Notes: a model not told the origin generated them from the letters alone. 64,000 nt of DNA from Cellulomonas sp. SG140 (GCF_025770785.1 NZ_JANZLA010000002.1:205688-269687), one strand, 5' to 3'; shown: positions 25,987 through 34,890, counted from the stretch's first letter. Numbers and translations: made by a program.

Positions 25987-26031
25987 TAAGTCCCCGGGTG
26001 CAGACTTTATAAGTCTCCAAACGAGGACTTA
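25987..26031. promoter_or_regulatory. nested symmetric operator upstream of tetR-SDR
   Basis: TAAGTCC (25987-25993) and GGACTTA (26025-26031) flank AGACTT-TAT-AAGTCT (26002-26016). Both palindromes share the centre at 26009 and the spacers on each side are exactly 8 nt. The arrangement fits two regulator dimers side by side, or a large multimer, over the promoter of the TetR gene; TATAAG in the core could serve as a -10. Confidence 0.6.
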
Positions 26032-26040
26032 GGAGGACCG

Positions 26041-26631
26041 ATGGCACGGACCGGCAGGCGTCCCGGACCGACGAGCACGCGGGAGCAGATCGTCGCCGCG
26101 GCGGCCGAGTGCTTCGCGGCCCACGGGTTCGACGCGACGAGCATGCGCGGCGTCGCGGCCGCCGCCGGGGTCGACTCCGCCCTGGTCCGCCGCTTCTTCG
26201 GCAACAAGGAGCAGCTGTTCACCGAGGTGGCGACCGCTCTGATCGTGCCCGAGCGGGCCGTCGCGGCGGTCGCGGCAGGCGCACCGGAGGCCGCCGGAGA
26301 GCGGCTGGTCAGGTACTTCCTGTCCCTGCTCGGCGACGTGTCGCAGCCGGGGCCGTTCTTCGGGCTCATCCGGTCCGCCGTCGACAGCGAGCACGCCGCG
26401 GCGCTGCTGCGCCGGCTGCTCGCCGACCGCGTGCTCGGTGAGCTCGCCGCGTCGTTCCGCTCGGAGCACGCCGAGCTCGGTGCGGCGCTGGCCGCCAGCC
26501 AGCTCGTCGGCCTGGCCGTCGCCCGTTACGCGGTCCGCCTCGACGCACTGACGGCGGCGGGCGTCGACGACCTGGTCCGATGGGTCGCCCCGGTCGTCCA
26601 GTCCTACCTCACGGGCACCCGCATCTCCTGA
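26041..26631 (+). CDS. TetR-family transcriptional repressor
   Basis: A 196-residue TetR-type protein. The helix-turn-helix spans about residues 13-60 (I-V-A-A-A-A-E-C-F-A...V-A-A-A-A-G-V-D...F-G-N-K-E-Q-L-F), followed by a helical ligand domain. AGGAGG lies 4 nt before the ATG and partly overlaps the symmetric operator at 25987-26031, so autoregulation is very likely. It is cotranscribed with the SDR gene 10 bp downstream, whose substrate is probably related to its inducer. Confidence 0.9.
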   Translation: MARTGRRPGPTSTREQIVAAAAECFAAHGFDATSMRGVAAAAGVDSALVRRFFGNKEQLFTEVATALIVPERAVAAVAAGAPEAAGERLVRYFLSLLGDVSQPGPFFGLIRSAVDSEHAAALLRRLLADRVLGELAASFRSEHAELGAALAASQLVGLAVARYAVRLDALTAAGVDDLVRWVAPVVQSYLTGTRIS

Positions 26632-26641
26632 AGGGGGAGAC

Positions 26642-27547
26642 ATGACCACCTGTGCGCACTCCCACGTGCTGGTCACCGGAGCCTCGTCCGGCATCGGTCG
26701 CGCCGCGGCGCAACGCCTGGCGAGGAGCGGCTACCACGTGTTCGCCGGCGTCCGGAAGCCGGCGGACGGAGCGGCTCTCGCCGAGGCGGCCGGCGCTGAC
26801 GTGACCCCCGTGATCCTGGACGTCACCGACCCGCAGCAGGTCGCGTCGGCCGTCGAGCTCATCACCGCCCACGTGGGCGACGCCGGCCTCGCCGGCCTGG
26901 TGAACAACGCCGGGATCGGGGTGTTCGGGCCGCTGGAGCTGATCCCGCTCGAGCAGTTCCGCCGCCAGCTCGACGTCAACGTCACCGGCCAGCTCGCCGT
27001 CACCCAGGCTGCCCTCCCGCTGCTGCGGCGCGCTCGAGGCCGGATCGTCATGATCGGCTCGATCGGCGCCCGCTTCACGCCCCCGTTCGTCGGCCCGCTG
27101 GCCGCCACCAAGAGCGCCCTGGCCACGATGAGCGCCGCGCTGCGGCAGGAGCTCGCGCCGTGGGACATCCACGTGACGGTGGTGGAGCCGGGCAGCATCC
27201 GCAGCGAGGCGGTGGACAAGCTCGAGAGCGACGCCCAGCGGATGCTGGACGAGGCGACCCCCGAGGGCCGCGCGCTGTACCGGGACGCTTTCGGCCACCT
27301 GGTGGACTTCTTCGCCGACCTGCACGAGAAGGGGAGCCCACCCGAGGTCGTGGCGGCGACGGTCGAGCGCGCGCTGCGCGCCTCCCGTCCCCGGTCCTCC
27401 TACCTGTCCGGCAAGAACGCGCGCCGCATGGCGGCGATCGCGCGGCTGCTGCCGGTGCCCGCTCAGGACGCGCTGCGCCGCAGGATCGCCCGGCAACCGG
27501 CCCGGGGCGCACTGGCCGTCGGGACGGCTGCCGGATCGCGTCTGTGA
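26642..27547 (+). CDS. SDR-family protein lacking the catalytic tyrosine
   Basis: A 301-residue protein with the classical SDR framework: T-G-A-S-S-G-I-G near residue 13, N-N-A-G-I-G near 93, I-G-S-I-G-A-R with the serine, and A-A-T-K with the lysine. The usual Y-x3-K is L-A-A-T-K: the codon is CTG, so the proton-donating tyrosine is replaced by leucine. The enzyme may use another residue, or act as a binding protein. It is the second gene of the TetR operon (AAGGGGGAG before the ATG). Its C-terminal extension of about 50 residues is basic. Confidence 0.85.
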   Translation: MTTCAHSHVLVTGASSGIGRAAAQRLARSGYHVFAGVRKPADGAALAEAAGADVTPVILDVTDPQQVASAVELITAHVGDAGLAGLVNNAGIGVFGPLELIPLEQFRRQLDVNVTGQLAVTQAALPLLRRARGRIVMIGSIGARFTPPFVGPLAATKSALATMSAALRQELAPWDIHVTVVEPGSIRSEAVDKLESDAQRMLDEATPEGRALYRDAFGHLVDFFADLHEKGSPPEVVAATVERALRASRPRSSYLSGKNARRMAAIARLLPVPAQDALRRRIARQPARGALAVGTAAGSRL

Positions 27548-27565
27548 CGGGCGGACGAGAGTGGG

Positions 27566-27639
27566 TGGAGCGGACGACGGGAATCGAACCCGCGTAGCCA
27601 GTTTGGAAGACTGGGGCTCTACCATTGAGCTACGTCCGC
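27566..27639 (-). tRNA. tRNA-Gly (anticodon TCC)
   Basis: A complete minus-strand cloverleaf with acceptor GCGGACG/CGTCCGC, D-arm GCTC...GAGC, anticodon stem CCAGT/ACTGG with loop CTTCCAA giving TCC, and T-arm GCGGGTTCGATTCCCGT. The discriminator is T, as usual for glycine, and CCA is encoded (27568-27566). It reads GGA and GGG. Confidence 0.97.
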
Positions 27640-27684
27640 ACAGGTCCGCCAGGGCGGACCGCGGCCCTCAGGGTACCGGGCGGA

Positions 27685-28389
27685 TCAGGCCTTCCGACGC
27701 ACCACCCGAGCCGCCTGCGCGGCGGCGATCCCGCCGATGCCCCCGCGTCCCGCCCGCAGCCGCGTGAACGCCGACGCGTCCGGTCCGCCGGGCACCCGCC
27801 GCGGCAGCGAGTCGACGGCGACCAGCCAGCCCGGCCAGCCGAGCAGCCGTGCCGCGGCCTGCAGCCGCTCCGACTCGTTCTCGCTCTCGCCGAGCCGCTC
27901 GGCCAGCAGCTCCTGCAGCTCGTCGGCGGCCTGCGCCCGGTCCGCCGCGCGCGCGAGGGCCGAAGCCCCGTGCGCCCCGACCGGGCCGTCGGAGATGCCC
28001 ACCGGGTTGCCGAACGGGTCCAGCTCGAGCGGCGCGTCCTCCGCACCGACGCTCGGGTCGCTGACGTAGTCGACGAGCTGCGCGCCTCCCCGGCCCGCCC
28101 ACAGCCGCAGCAGCTCGTCCTTGACCACGACGACGGAGGCCACCACGGCATCGGTGCGGTCGCTGATCGCCTCCGCGAGCTCGGGAAGCCGCCGTCGGTG
28201 CGAGGCGACGTGGCCCAGCGGCGACTCGGGCACGGCGACCGTCCACCCGTCCTCGGTCGGCGCGACCCAGCCGGAGAACCGCTCTGCAGTGAGGACCTCC
28301 AGCAGCTCGTCGTGCGCCAGCCGGGTCACCAGCACGGCGTAGGTCAGCCCGTTGGGGCCGCCCACCTCGGTCTCGCCGTAGAAGCTCAT
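27685..28389 (-). CDS. conserved-looking hypothetical protein
   Basis: A 234-residue protein that I do not recognise. It starts M-S-F-Y-G-E-T-E-V-G-G-P-N-G-L-T-Y-A-V, has a central segment with V-V-V-V-K-D-E-L-L-R-L-W and D-P-F-G-N-P-V, and a basic C-terminus. There is no signal peptide, membrane span or obvious catalytic motif. CAGACT lies 7 nt before the ATG without a ribosome binding site, suggesting a leaderless mRNA. The coding frame shows normal high-GC third positions. It is divergent to tig. Confidence 0.75.
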   Translation of the reverse strand: MSFYGETEVGGPNGLTYAVLVTRLAHDELLEVLTAERFSGWVAPTEDGWTVAVPESPLGHVASHRRRLPELAEAISDRTDAVVASVVVVKDELLRLWAGRGGAQLVDYVSDPSVGAEDAPLELDPFGNPVGISDGPVGAHGASALARAADRAQAADELQELLAERLGESENESERLQAAARLLGWPGWLVAVDSLPRRVPGGPDASAFTRLRAGRGGIGGIAAAQAARVVRRKA

Positions 28390-28506
28390 CGGCGCCAGTC
28401 TGCCGGACCTCGGCGGTCCGCAGCCCCGGACGCACCCGACCCGTGCGACGGCCCCTGAGTCCGCGGGCCCTGCCGCCGGACGGCAGCGCCGAGCGCCAGG
28501 GGCGGA

Positions 28507-28536
28507 TTGGGGCGCGAGGATGCCGTGACGTACGAT
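28507..28536 (+). promoter_or_regulatory. candidate tig promoter
   Basis: TTGGGG (28507-28512) and TACGAT (28531-28536) with 18-bp spacing give a leader of about 110 nt before the GTG at 28651. Confidence 0.4.
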
Positions 28537-28650
28537 CGAGGGTCGCCAGCGCGAGGTCGACGCCGCCCTGCTCGTCCCGGGCGGTACGCGCGACGCACGC
28601 GCCCCCGCCGGAGCACCGGCGCCCGCCGAACCAGTTGGAGAGCACCCGAA

Positions 28651-30057
28651 GTGAAGAGCGCCGTCGAGACCCTGGAGCCCACGAAGGTCAAGCTGACCGT
28701 CGAGGTGACGTACGACGAGCTCAAGCCGAGCATCGAGCACGCGTACCAGCACATCGCCGAGCAGGTCACCGTGCCGGGCTTCCGCAAGGGCAAGGTGCCG
28801 CCGCGCATCATCGACCAGCGCGTGGGACGGCCCGCCGTCATCGAGCACGCGGTCAACGAGGGGCTCGGGGAGTTCTACGCGGAGGCCGTGCGCGACAACA
28901 AGCTGCGCCCGCTCGGCCAGCCGAACGTCGAGGTCACCCAGGTGCCGGGCCTCACCAGCACCAAGCCCGGCGAGGAGGGTGAGCTGCACTTCACCGCCGA
29001 GGTGGAGGTCCGCCCCGAGATCGCGGTGCCGGCGCTCGACGGCGTCACGGTCGCCGTGGACGACATCGAGGTGACGGACGAGGACGTGCAGGCGCGTCTC
29101 GACGGCCTGCGCGAGCGCTTCGGCACCCTCGTGGGCGTCGACCGCCCCGCCGCGGACGGCGACTTCGTCCAGATCGACCTCGTCGCCACGATCGACGGCG
29201 AGGAGGTCGACAAGGTCAGCGGCGTCAGCTACCAGATCGGCTCCGGCAACATGCTCGAGGGTCTGGACGAGGCGCTCACCGACCTGTCGGCGGGGGAGAC
29301 CACCACGTTCGAGAGCGCCCTGGTCGGCGGCGAGCACGCCGGTCAGACGGCCCAGGTGACGGTCACGGCGTCCACCGTCAAGGAGCGCCAGCTGCCCGAG
29401 GCGGACGACGACTTCGCCCAGCTCGCCAGCGAGTTCGACACGCTGGACGAGCTGCTGGTGGACCTGCGCGAGCAGGTCGGCCGCATCAAGACCCAGAACC
29501 GTGCCGTCCAGGCCCGCGACCGGCTGCTCGAGCAGCTGATCGGCGAGCTCGACATCCCGGTCCCGGCCGGTGTGGTCGAGGCCGAGGTCGTCCGCCACCT
29601 CGAGTCCGAGGGCCGCCTCGAGGACGACGTGCACCGCGCCGAGGTGACCGAGCAGGCCACCACCGCGCTGCGCAACCAGATCCTGCTCGACACCCTCGCC
29701 GAGGACCTGCAGGTCAAGGTCAGCCAGCCCGAGCTGGTCGACTACCTGATCAACGCCTCGCGCCAGTACGGCATGGACCCGAACACCTTCATCCAGACGA
29801 TCGACCAGCAGGGGCAGATCCCGTCGATGGTGGCCGAGGTCGCCCGCTCCAAGGCGCTGGCCGTCGCGCTGCGCCGCGTGACCGTCACCGACCCGGCCGG
29901 CGCCACCGTCGACCTGTCCGAGTTCATCGGCACGGACGAGGAGGAGGCGGCGGAGGCGCCGACCACCGAGTCCGACGAGGCCGCCGAGACCACGGAGCAG
30001 GCCTCCCCGGTCGCCACGGACGCCGCGACCGACATCTCGGCGATCATCCGCGACTGA
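28651..30057 (+). CDS. tig: trigger factor, ribosome-associated chaperone and prolyl isomerase
   Basis: A 468-residue protein that binds at the ribosomal exit tunnel and helps nascent chains fold. The ribosome-binding signature G-F-R-K-G-K is at residues 43-48. The FKBP-type isomerase domain (about 155-240) contains the G-D-x-V-x-I-D and G-S-G-x-M-L-E-G patterns, and a long helical C-terminal domain follows, ending in an acidic E/A/T-rich tail of about 40 residues. GGAG lies about 9 nt before the GTG. The position upstream of clpP1-clpP2-clpX is conserved in many bacteria. A perfect 20-bp hairpin ends the transcript. Confidence 0.97.
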   Translation: MKSAVETLEPTKVKLTVEVTYDELKPSIEHAYQHIAEQVTVPGFRKGKVPPRIIDQRVGRPAVIEHAVNEGLGEFYAEAVRDNKLRPLGQPNVEVTQVPGLTSTKPGEEGELHFTAEVEVRPEIAVPALDGVTVAVDDIEVTDEDVQARLDGLRERFGTLVGVDRPAADGDFVQIDLVATIDGEEVDKVSGVSYQIGSGNMLEGLDEALTDLSAGETTTFESALVGGEHAGQTAQVTVTASTVKERQLPEADDDFAQLASEFDTLDELLVDLREQVGRIKTQNRAVQARDRLLEQLIGELDIPVPAGVVEAEVVRHLESEGRLEDDVHRAEVTEQATTALRNQILLDTLAEDLQVKVSQPELVDYLINASRQYGMDPNTFIQTIDQQGQIPSMVAEVARSKALAVALRRVTVTDPAGATVDLSEFIGTDEEEAAEAPTTESDEAAETTEQASPVATDAATDISAIIRD

Positions 30058-30071
30058 GCTCGCAACCGTCA

Positions 30072-30112
30072 CGACGGGCCCGGGCCGGCATCATGCCGGC
30101 CCGGGCCCGTCG
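30072..30112 (+). terminator. strong hairpin terminator after tig
   Basis: The 20 bases at 30072-30091 are exactly complementary to 30093-30112, giving a perfect G/C-rich stem with a minimal loop. No U-tract follows, as usual in this kind of genome. The remaining space to clpP1 (30113-30322) holds no gene; TAGGGT at 30227-30232 followed directly by the palindrome CGCTGCAGCG (30233-30242) may be the clpP1 promoter and an operator. Confidence 0.7.
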
Positions 30113-30322
30113 CACGTCCGGCCGCACCGGCCGGGCTGCCGCTGGCCCTCGGAGCCGAGGAGGGCGCCCCGTGCGCCGTCAGCGAAACGGCCCCCGCGCC
30201 GGACATGGCCCCACCTGGCAGGGCGTTAGGGTCGCTGCAGCGTCGCCGTCCAGCACGGTCCCTCGCGGGACCCGGACCGGGCGGCACGGTGATCCACCAG
30301 CACTCGACGAGGGAGCCCATCC

Positions 30323-30940
30323 GTGAACGAGCAGGTGCCGGCGATCGCCCGGGCCGATTCCCCGGGGTTCGGTCTCAACGACTCCATCTACAACCGACTG
30401 CTGCGCGAGCGCATCATCTGGCTCGGCTCGGAGGTGCGCGACGAGAACGCGAACGCCATCTGCGCCCAGATGATGCTGCTGGCGGCAGAGGACCCCGACA
30501 AGGACATCTGGCTGTACATCAACTCGCCGGGCGGGTCCATCACGGCCGGCATGGCGATCTACGACACGATGCAGTACGTCCAGCCGGACGTCGCGACCAT
30601 CGGCATCGGCATGGCGGCCTCGATGGGGCAGTTCCTGCTCTCCTCGGGTGCCAAGGGCAAGCGCTACGCCACGCCCCACGCCCGCGTGATGATGCACCAG
30701 CCGTCCGGCGGCATCGCCGGCACCGCGACCGACGTGCGGATCAACGCCCAGCTGATCCTGCACATGAAGACCGTGCTGGCCGAGCTGACCGCCCAGCAGA
30801 CGGGCAAGACGATCGAGCAGATCAACTCCGACGCCGACCGCGACCGCTGGTTCACGGCGCAGGAGGCGCTCGAGTACGGCTTCATCGACCACGTCGTCGA
30901 GACGGCCCACGCGGTCACCGGCCGCGGCGGCACGGCCTGA
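30323..30940 (+). CDS. clpP1: ATP-dependent Clp protease proteolytic subunit 1
   Basis: A 205-residue serine peptidase subunit. The catalytic triad S100 (M-A-A-S-M-G), H125 (M-M-H-Q-P) and D174 matches E. coli ClpP (97, 122, 171) with an offset of three. In actinobacteria ClpP1 and ClpP2 form a mixed double ring that degrades unfolded or tagged proteins fed by ClpX or ClpC. The GTG has GAGGGAG upstream with 6-7 nt spacing. It is followed 28 bp later by clpP2. Confidence 0.96.
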   Translation: MNEQVPAIARADSPGFGLNDSIYNRLLRERIIWLGSEVRDENANAICAQMMLLAAEDPDKDIWLYINSPGGSITAGMAIYDTMQYVQPDVATIGIGMAASMGQFLLSSGAKGKRYATPHARVMMHQPSGGIAGTATDVRINAQLILHMKTVLAELTAQQTGKTIEQINSDADRDRWFTAQEALEYGFIDHVVETAHAVTGRGGTA

Positions 30941-30968
30941 CGTCCGACGACCTGAAGAGGAGACCTTG

Positions 30969-31670
30969 ATGAGCATCGAGTCCCAGTTCGTCGCCGCCGC
31001 CGGCCGCCTGGCCGGCCCCGGTGGCCTCGCACCCGCCTCGCCGTCCGGCCGGTACGTGCTGCCCCAGTTCGAGGAGCGCACCGCGTACGGGTTCAAGCGG
31101 CAGGACCCCTACACCAAGCTGTTCGAGGACCGGATCATCTTCCTGGGCGTCCAGGTGGACGACGCGTCCGCGGACGACGTGATGGCCCAGCTGCTCGTCC
31201 TGGAGAGCACCGACCCGGACGGCCTGATCACCATCTACATCAACTCGCCCGGCGGCTCGTTCACCGCGCTGACCGCGATCTACGACACGATGCAGTACAT
31301 CAAGCCGCAGATCCAGACGGTGTGCCTCGGGCAGGCCGCCTCCGCCGCGGCCGTGCTGCTCGCGGCGGGCTCGCCCGGCAAGCGGCTCGCGCTGCCGAAC
31401 GCCCGCGTGCTGATCCACCAGCCGGCGATCGAGGGCGGCGGCTACGCCCAGGCCTCGGACATCGAGATCCAGGCGAACGAGCTGATCCGCATCCGGGAGT
31501 GGCTGGAGCAGGCGCTCGCGCACCACACCGGCCAGCCGCTGGAGCAGGTGCGCCAGGACATCGAGCGCGACAAGATCCTGACCGCTCAGCAGGCGGCGGA
31601 GTACGGGCTGGTGGACCAGGTGCTCGCCAGCCGCAAGGGCGTGGTGCCCACGACGGTCCAGCCGTCCTGA
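30969..31670 (+). CDS. clpP2: ATP-dependent Clp protease proteolytic subunit 2
   Basis: A 233-residue partner of ClpP1. The triad is S125 (Q-A-A-S-A), H150 (I-H-Q-P) and D201. It has the longer N-terminal region (about 25 residues rich in G, A and P) usual for actinobacterial ClpP2, which is processed in related organisms. ATG 30969 is preferred to the adjacent TTG because GAGGAG lies 8 nt upstream. It is cotranscribed with clpP1. Confidence 0.96.
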   Translation: MSIESQFVAAAGRLAGPGGLAPASPSGRYVLPQFEERTAYGFKRQDPYTKLFEDRIIFLGVQVDDASADDVMAQLLVLESTDPDGLITIYINSPGGSFTALTAIYDTMQYIKPQIQTVCLGQAASAAAVLLAAGSPGKRLALPNARVLIHQPAIEGGGYAQASDIEIQANELIRIREWLEQALAHHTGQPLEQVRQDIERDKILTAQQAAEYGLVDQVLASRKGVVPTTVQPS

Positions 31671-31679
31671 GCGACGCAG

Positions 31680-31754
31680 CGGCCGGTCGGCCGGCGCGGA
31701 GCACCACCGCAGGACCTGCGTCCTAGGTGCCTCCCGCGGCCGGCCGACCGGCCG
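31680..31754 (+). repeat. nested RNA hairpin between clpP2 and clpX
   Basis: An outer perfect 15-bp inverted repeat (31680-31694 with 31740-31754) encloses a 45-nt interior that itself folds: GCACC/GGTGC (31701-31705 with 31726-31730) around AGGAC/GTCCT (31711-31715 with 31720-31724). It may be a terminator after clpP2 or a processed regulatory structure separating clpP and clpX expression. Confidence 0.6.
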
Positions 31755-31787
31755 GACAGGACACGCCGGGCGTTCCGGGGGGTACGG

Positions 31788-31816
31788 CTGACACGGCGCC
31801 TGCCGTGGTGTCCAAT
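31788..31816 (+). promoter_or_regulatory. candidate clpX promoter
   Basis: CTGACA (31788-31793) and TCCAAT (31811-31816) are spaced by 17 bp, giving clpX its own promoter with a leader of about 75 nt. Confidence 0.4.
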
Positions 31817-31899
31817 GGGAAGACGCGCACCGCCGCCGGAGCCGTGCTGCGGGACGATGCACGGGACGCACCGCAGGTGCACTGGAGGAAGGGGATTCT

Positions 31900-33180
31900 G
31901 TGGCTCGGATCGGGGACGGGGCCGACCTCCTCAAGTGCTCCTTCTGCGGAAAGTCGCAGAAGCAGGTCAAGAAGCTGATCGCCGGACCGGGCGTCTACAT
32001 CTGCGACGAGTGCATCGACCTCTGCAACGAGATCATCGAGGAGGAGCTGGCGGAGAGCACCGAGGCGGGCATGGTCGAGCTGCCCAAGCCGAAGGAGATC
32101 TTCGAGTTCCTCGAGCAGTACGTGATAGGCCAGGACGCCGCGAAGCGGTCGCTGGCCGTTGCCGTCTACAACCACTACAAGCGCATCCAGGCCGGCGAGA
32201 CCGGCCGCGTCGGCCTGGCCGAGGACCACGTCGAGATCGCCAAGTCGAACATCCTGCTGATCGGCCCCACCGGCTGCGGCAAGACGTACCTGGCGCAGAC
32301 GCTCGCCAAGATGCTCAACGTGCCGTTCGCCATCGCGGACGCCACGGCGCTCACCGAGGCCGGGTACGTCGGCGAGGACGTGGAGAACATCCTCCTCAAG
32401 CTGATCCAGGCCGCCGACTACGACGTCAAGAAGGCCGAGACCGGCATCATCTACATCGACGAGGTCGACAAGATCGCCCGCAAGAGCGAGAACCCGTCGA
32501 TCACGCGCGACGTGTCCGGCGAGGGCGTGCAGCAGGCGCTGCTGAAGATCCTCGAGGGCACCACGGCGTCGGTGCCGCCGCAGGGTGGTCGCAAGCACCC
32601 GCACCAGGAGTTCATCCAGATCGACACCACCAACGTGCTGTTCATCGTGGCGGGTGCCTTCGCCGGTCTGGACGAGATCATCACGTCACGCGCCGGCCGT
32701 CGGGGCATCGGCTTCGGTGCTCCGCTGCACACCGCCGACGACATCGACGTGTACGGCGAGGTCATGCCGGAGGACCTGCTCAAGTTCGGCCTGATCCCCG
32801 AGTTCATCGGCCGCGTGCCGGTGATCACCACGGTGTCGCCCCTCGACCGCGAGGCCCTCGTGCGGATCCTCACCGAACCGCGCAACGCCCTGGTCAAGCA
32901 GTACCAGCGCATGTTCCAGATCGACGGCGTCGAGCTCGAGTTCGACGACGACGCCGTGGCGGCGATCGCCGACCAGGCGCTCCTGCGGGGCACCGGGGCT
33001 CGCGGGCTGCGCGCGATCATGGAAGAGGTGCTGCAGCAGGTGATGTTCGAGGTCCCGAGCCGTGACGACGTGGCACGCGTGGTGATCAGCCGTGACGTCG
33101 TCCTGGCGAACGTGTACCCCACGCTCGTTCCGCGCGAGGCTCCCCGCGACAAGCGCCCACCGCGCGAGAAGAGCGCGTGA
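31900..33180 (+). CDS. clpX: Clp protease ATP-binding subunit ClpX
   Basis: A 426-residue AAA+ unfoldase that recognises tagged substrates and feeds ClpP1P2. The N-terminal zinc finger uses C13, C16, C35 and C38. Walker A is G-P-T-G-C-G-K-T at 122-129, Walker B lies in I-I-Y-I-D-E-V-D, the pore loop G-Y-V-G is at 155-158, and the I-G-F loop that docks to ClpP is present near residue 270. The GTG has a strong GGAGGAAGGGG upstream. The stop codon overlaps the chorismate mutase start (GTGA). Confidence 0.97.
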   Translation: MARIGDGADLLKCSFCGKSQKQVKKLIAGPGVYICDECIDLCNEIIEEELAESTEAGMVELPKPKEIFEFLEQYVIGQDAAKRSLAVAVYNHYKRIQAGETGRVGLAEDHVEIAKSNILLIGPTGCGKTYLAQTLAKMLNVPFAIADATALTEAGYVGEDVENILLKLIQAADYDVKKAETGIIYIDEVDKIARKSENPSITRDVSGEGVQQALLKILEGTTASVPPQGGRKHPHQEFIQIDTTNVLFIVAGAFAGLDEIITSRAGRRGIGFGAPLHTADDIDVYGEVMPEDLLKFGLIPEFIGRVPVITTVSPLDREALVRILTEPRNALVKQYQRMFQIDGVELEFDDDAVAAIADQALLRGTGARGLRAIMEEVLQQVMFEVPSRDDVARVVISRDVVLANVYPTLVPREAPRDKRPPREKSA

Positions 33181-33494
33181 GCGACAGCCGCCCGGCCGGC
33201 TCCGTGGTGCCGGCCGAGCTCGCCCGGCTCCGGCACAGCATCGACAACATCGACGCGGCGCTGATCCACATCCTGGCGGAGCGTTTCAAGGCGACCCAGC
33301 GCGTCGGCGTGCTGAAGGCCGAGCTCGGGCTGCCGGCGTCCGACCCCGGCCGTGAGGCCGTCCAGGTCGCCAGGCTGCGCGAGCTGGCTCGCGAGGCGGA
33401 CCTGGACCCGGTGTTCGCGGAGAAGTTCCTCGCGTTCATCGTCGAGGAGGTCATCCGCCACCACGAGGCGATCGCCTCCGCCCGTCAGCGCTGA
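33177..33494 (+). CDS. chorismate mutase (AroQ type)
   Basis: A 105-residue all-helical enzyme converting chorismate to prephenate for phenylalanine and tyrosine. The conserved pattern L-R-x-x-I-D-x-I-D near residue 20, [12 protein letters not shown] in helix 1-2, and V-E-E-V-I-R-x-H near the end are visible. No signal peptide is present, so it is the intracellular form; small actinobacterial AroQ enzymes usually need DAHP synthase as a partner for full activity. The start overlaps the clpX stop by 4 nt, so translation is coupled to clpX, which is functionally unexpected. Confidence 0.9.
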   Translation: MSDSRPAGSVVPAELARLRHSIDNIDAALIHILAERFKATQRVGVLKAELGLPASDPGREAVQVARLRELAREADLDPVFAEKFLAFIVEEVIRHHEAIASARQR

Positions 33495-33566
33495 GCGCGT
33501 CGCGTCGGCGCGCTGCAGGGGTGGCGCTCGGCCGCACGGGTGGCGGAAGGTAGGAGCGTCAGCCCC

Positions 33567-33581
33567 GGGGCCACCGGCCCC
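33567..33581 (+). repeat. small hairpin in the leader of the ribosome-factor gene
   Basis: GGGGCC/GGCCCC (33567-33572 and 33576-33581) with a 3-nt loop lies 44 nt before the ATG of the next gene. Confidence 0.3.
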
Positions 33582-33624
33582 GCCGAGGTCGCCGGGGACC
33601 GTCGAGCACCGAGGAGTCCTCTCG

Positions 33625-34812
33625 ATGGATCTGCACTGGCTCAAGCCCCTGCTCGGGCGTCCCGCTCCCTTCACCACCGTGTACCTGGATGCGACCCCGT
33701 CCCAGCTGTCCGCTGAGGCGGAGGCGGCGGACCGGTGGAAGGCGGTGCGCCGCGCGCTCGAGCGGGACGGGGCGCCGGCCGCGGTGCTGGACCAGATCGG
33801 TGAACGCCTCCAGGTGCCCGACGGTCGGCGCACCCCGCACGGCCGGGTGCTGGTGGCGGACGCCTACGGGCTCGTGGTGGACCGGTTGCTGTCCACGCCG
33901 CCTGCCCAGTCCCAAGGCATGTTCGGGCCGGCTCCGGCGCTGCTGCAGGCCATCCACGCCGCCGACGAGACGGTGGACCTGCTCGTCGTCGCGGTGGACC
34001 GCAACGGCGCCGACCTGCAGCGGGTGCAGGCGGGGGAGCGTGACGCCAAGCCGACCACCGAGGTGGTGCAGGGCGGTCACGACGAGGTGCACAAGACGCG
34101 CGGCGGTGGCCTGGACCGGCGGTCCCAGACCCGTGCCGAGGACTCGTGGCAGCGCAACGCGGAGGCGGTCGCCTCGGCGCTCGACCACCGCGTCGCCGAG
34201 GACCCGCCGGACCTCGTCGTGCTCACCGGTGACGTGCGGGCGGTCGCGCTGGTTCGTGACGCCGTCGGGCAGCCGGTGCGGGACCTCCTGGTCGAGGTGC
34301 CGGGTGGCGGCCGCGGCGAGGGTGTGCACGAGGAGGCCTTCCACGCCAAGAAGGTCGAGGCGGTGGACGCCTACCGCGCCCGACGCCGTGCGGCGACCCT
34401 CGACCGGTTCCGGCAGGCGCTGGGCCAGGGGAACGCCGCGGTGACGGCCCTGGACTCCGTGGTGGAGGTGCTGCGCCGCGGCCAGGTGGCCGAGCTGGTG
34501 CTGGGCGACGGTTCGGCGGCGCTCACGCAGCGGACGCTGTGGGTGGGTCCCGACCCGCTCCAGCTCGCGACGAGCGCCGGAGACCTGGCGGCGATCGGCG
34601 TGACGTCCGGCGAGGCACGGTCCATGCCCTGCGACGTGGCGCTGCTGCGGGCGGCCCTGGGCCAGGACGCGGGGGTGACGTTCGCGGGCGACGGTGAGGC
34701 CGAGCTGGTGGACGGTGTCGGCGCGCTGCTGCGCTGGTCGGACGGCTCGACGCCCAGCGGTGGGCTGCTGTCCCAGTCGGCCGATACGGCCCGGCTGCGC
34801 ACGCTCGTCTGA
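33625..34812 (+). CDS. Rv2629/Balon-like release-factor homologue (baeRF family)
   Basis: A 395-residue protein resembling Mycobacterium Rv2629, of the bacterial relatives of archaeal/eukaryotic release factor aRF1/eRF1. It starts L-H-W-L-K-P-L-L and P-F-T-T-V-Y-L-D, has a middle segment [13 protein letters not shown], then V-V-L-T-G-D-V-R-A and a C-terminal L7Ae-like part. No GGQ tripeptide is present, so it should not hydrolyse peptidyl-tRNA. Related proteins (Balon, Msmeg1130) occupy the ribosomal A site during hibernation. GAGGAG lies 8 nt before the ATG. Function is inferred from family; the N-terminal domain is clear, domain borders are approximate. Confidence 0.8.
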   Translation: MDLHWLKPLLGRPAPFTTVYLDATPSQLSAEAEAADRWKAVRRALERDGAPAAVLDQIGERLQVPDGRRTPHGRVLVADAYGLVVDRLLSTPPAQSQGMFGPAPALLQAIHAADETVDLLVVAVDRNGADLQRVQAGERDAKPTTEVVQGGHDEVHKTRGGGLDRRSQTRAEDSWQRNAEAVASALDHRVAEDPPDLVVLTGDVRAVALVRDAVGQPVRDLLVEVPGGGRGEGVHEEAFHAKKVEAVDAYRARRRAATLDRFRQALGQGNAAVTALDSVVEVLRRGQVAELVLGDGSAALTQRTLWVGPDPLQLATSAGDLAAIGVTSGEARSMPCDVALLRAALGQDAGVTFAGDGEAELVDGVGALLRWSDGSTPSGGLLSQSADTARLRTLV

Positions 34813-34841
34813 GGCCCACCGGGTCGAACCGTCCACGGCGA

Positions 34842-34874
34842 GGCCGCCGGTACCCCACGGGCGTTCCGGCGGCC
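34842..34874. terminator. bidirectional hairpin terminator
   Basis: GGCCGCCGG (34842-34850) and CCGGCGGCC (34866-34874) form a perfect 9-bp stem with a 15-nt loop between two convergent genes. Confidence 0.5.
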
Positions 34875-34890
34875 GCGCCGGCTCGGCGCG

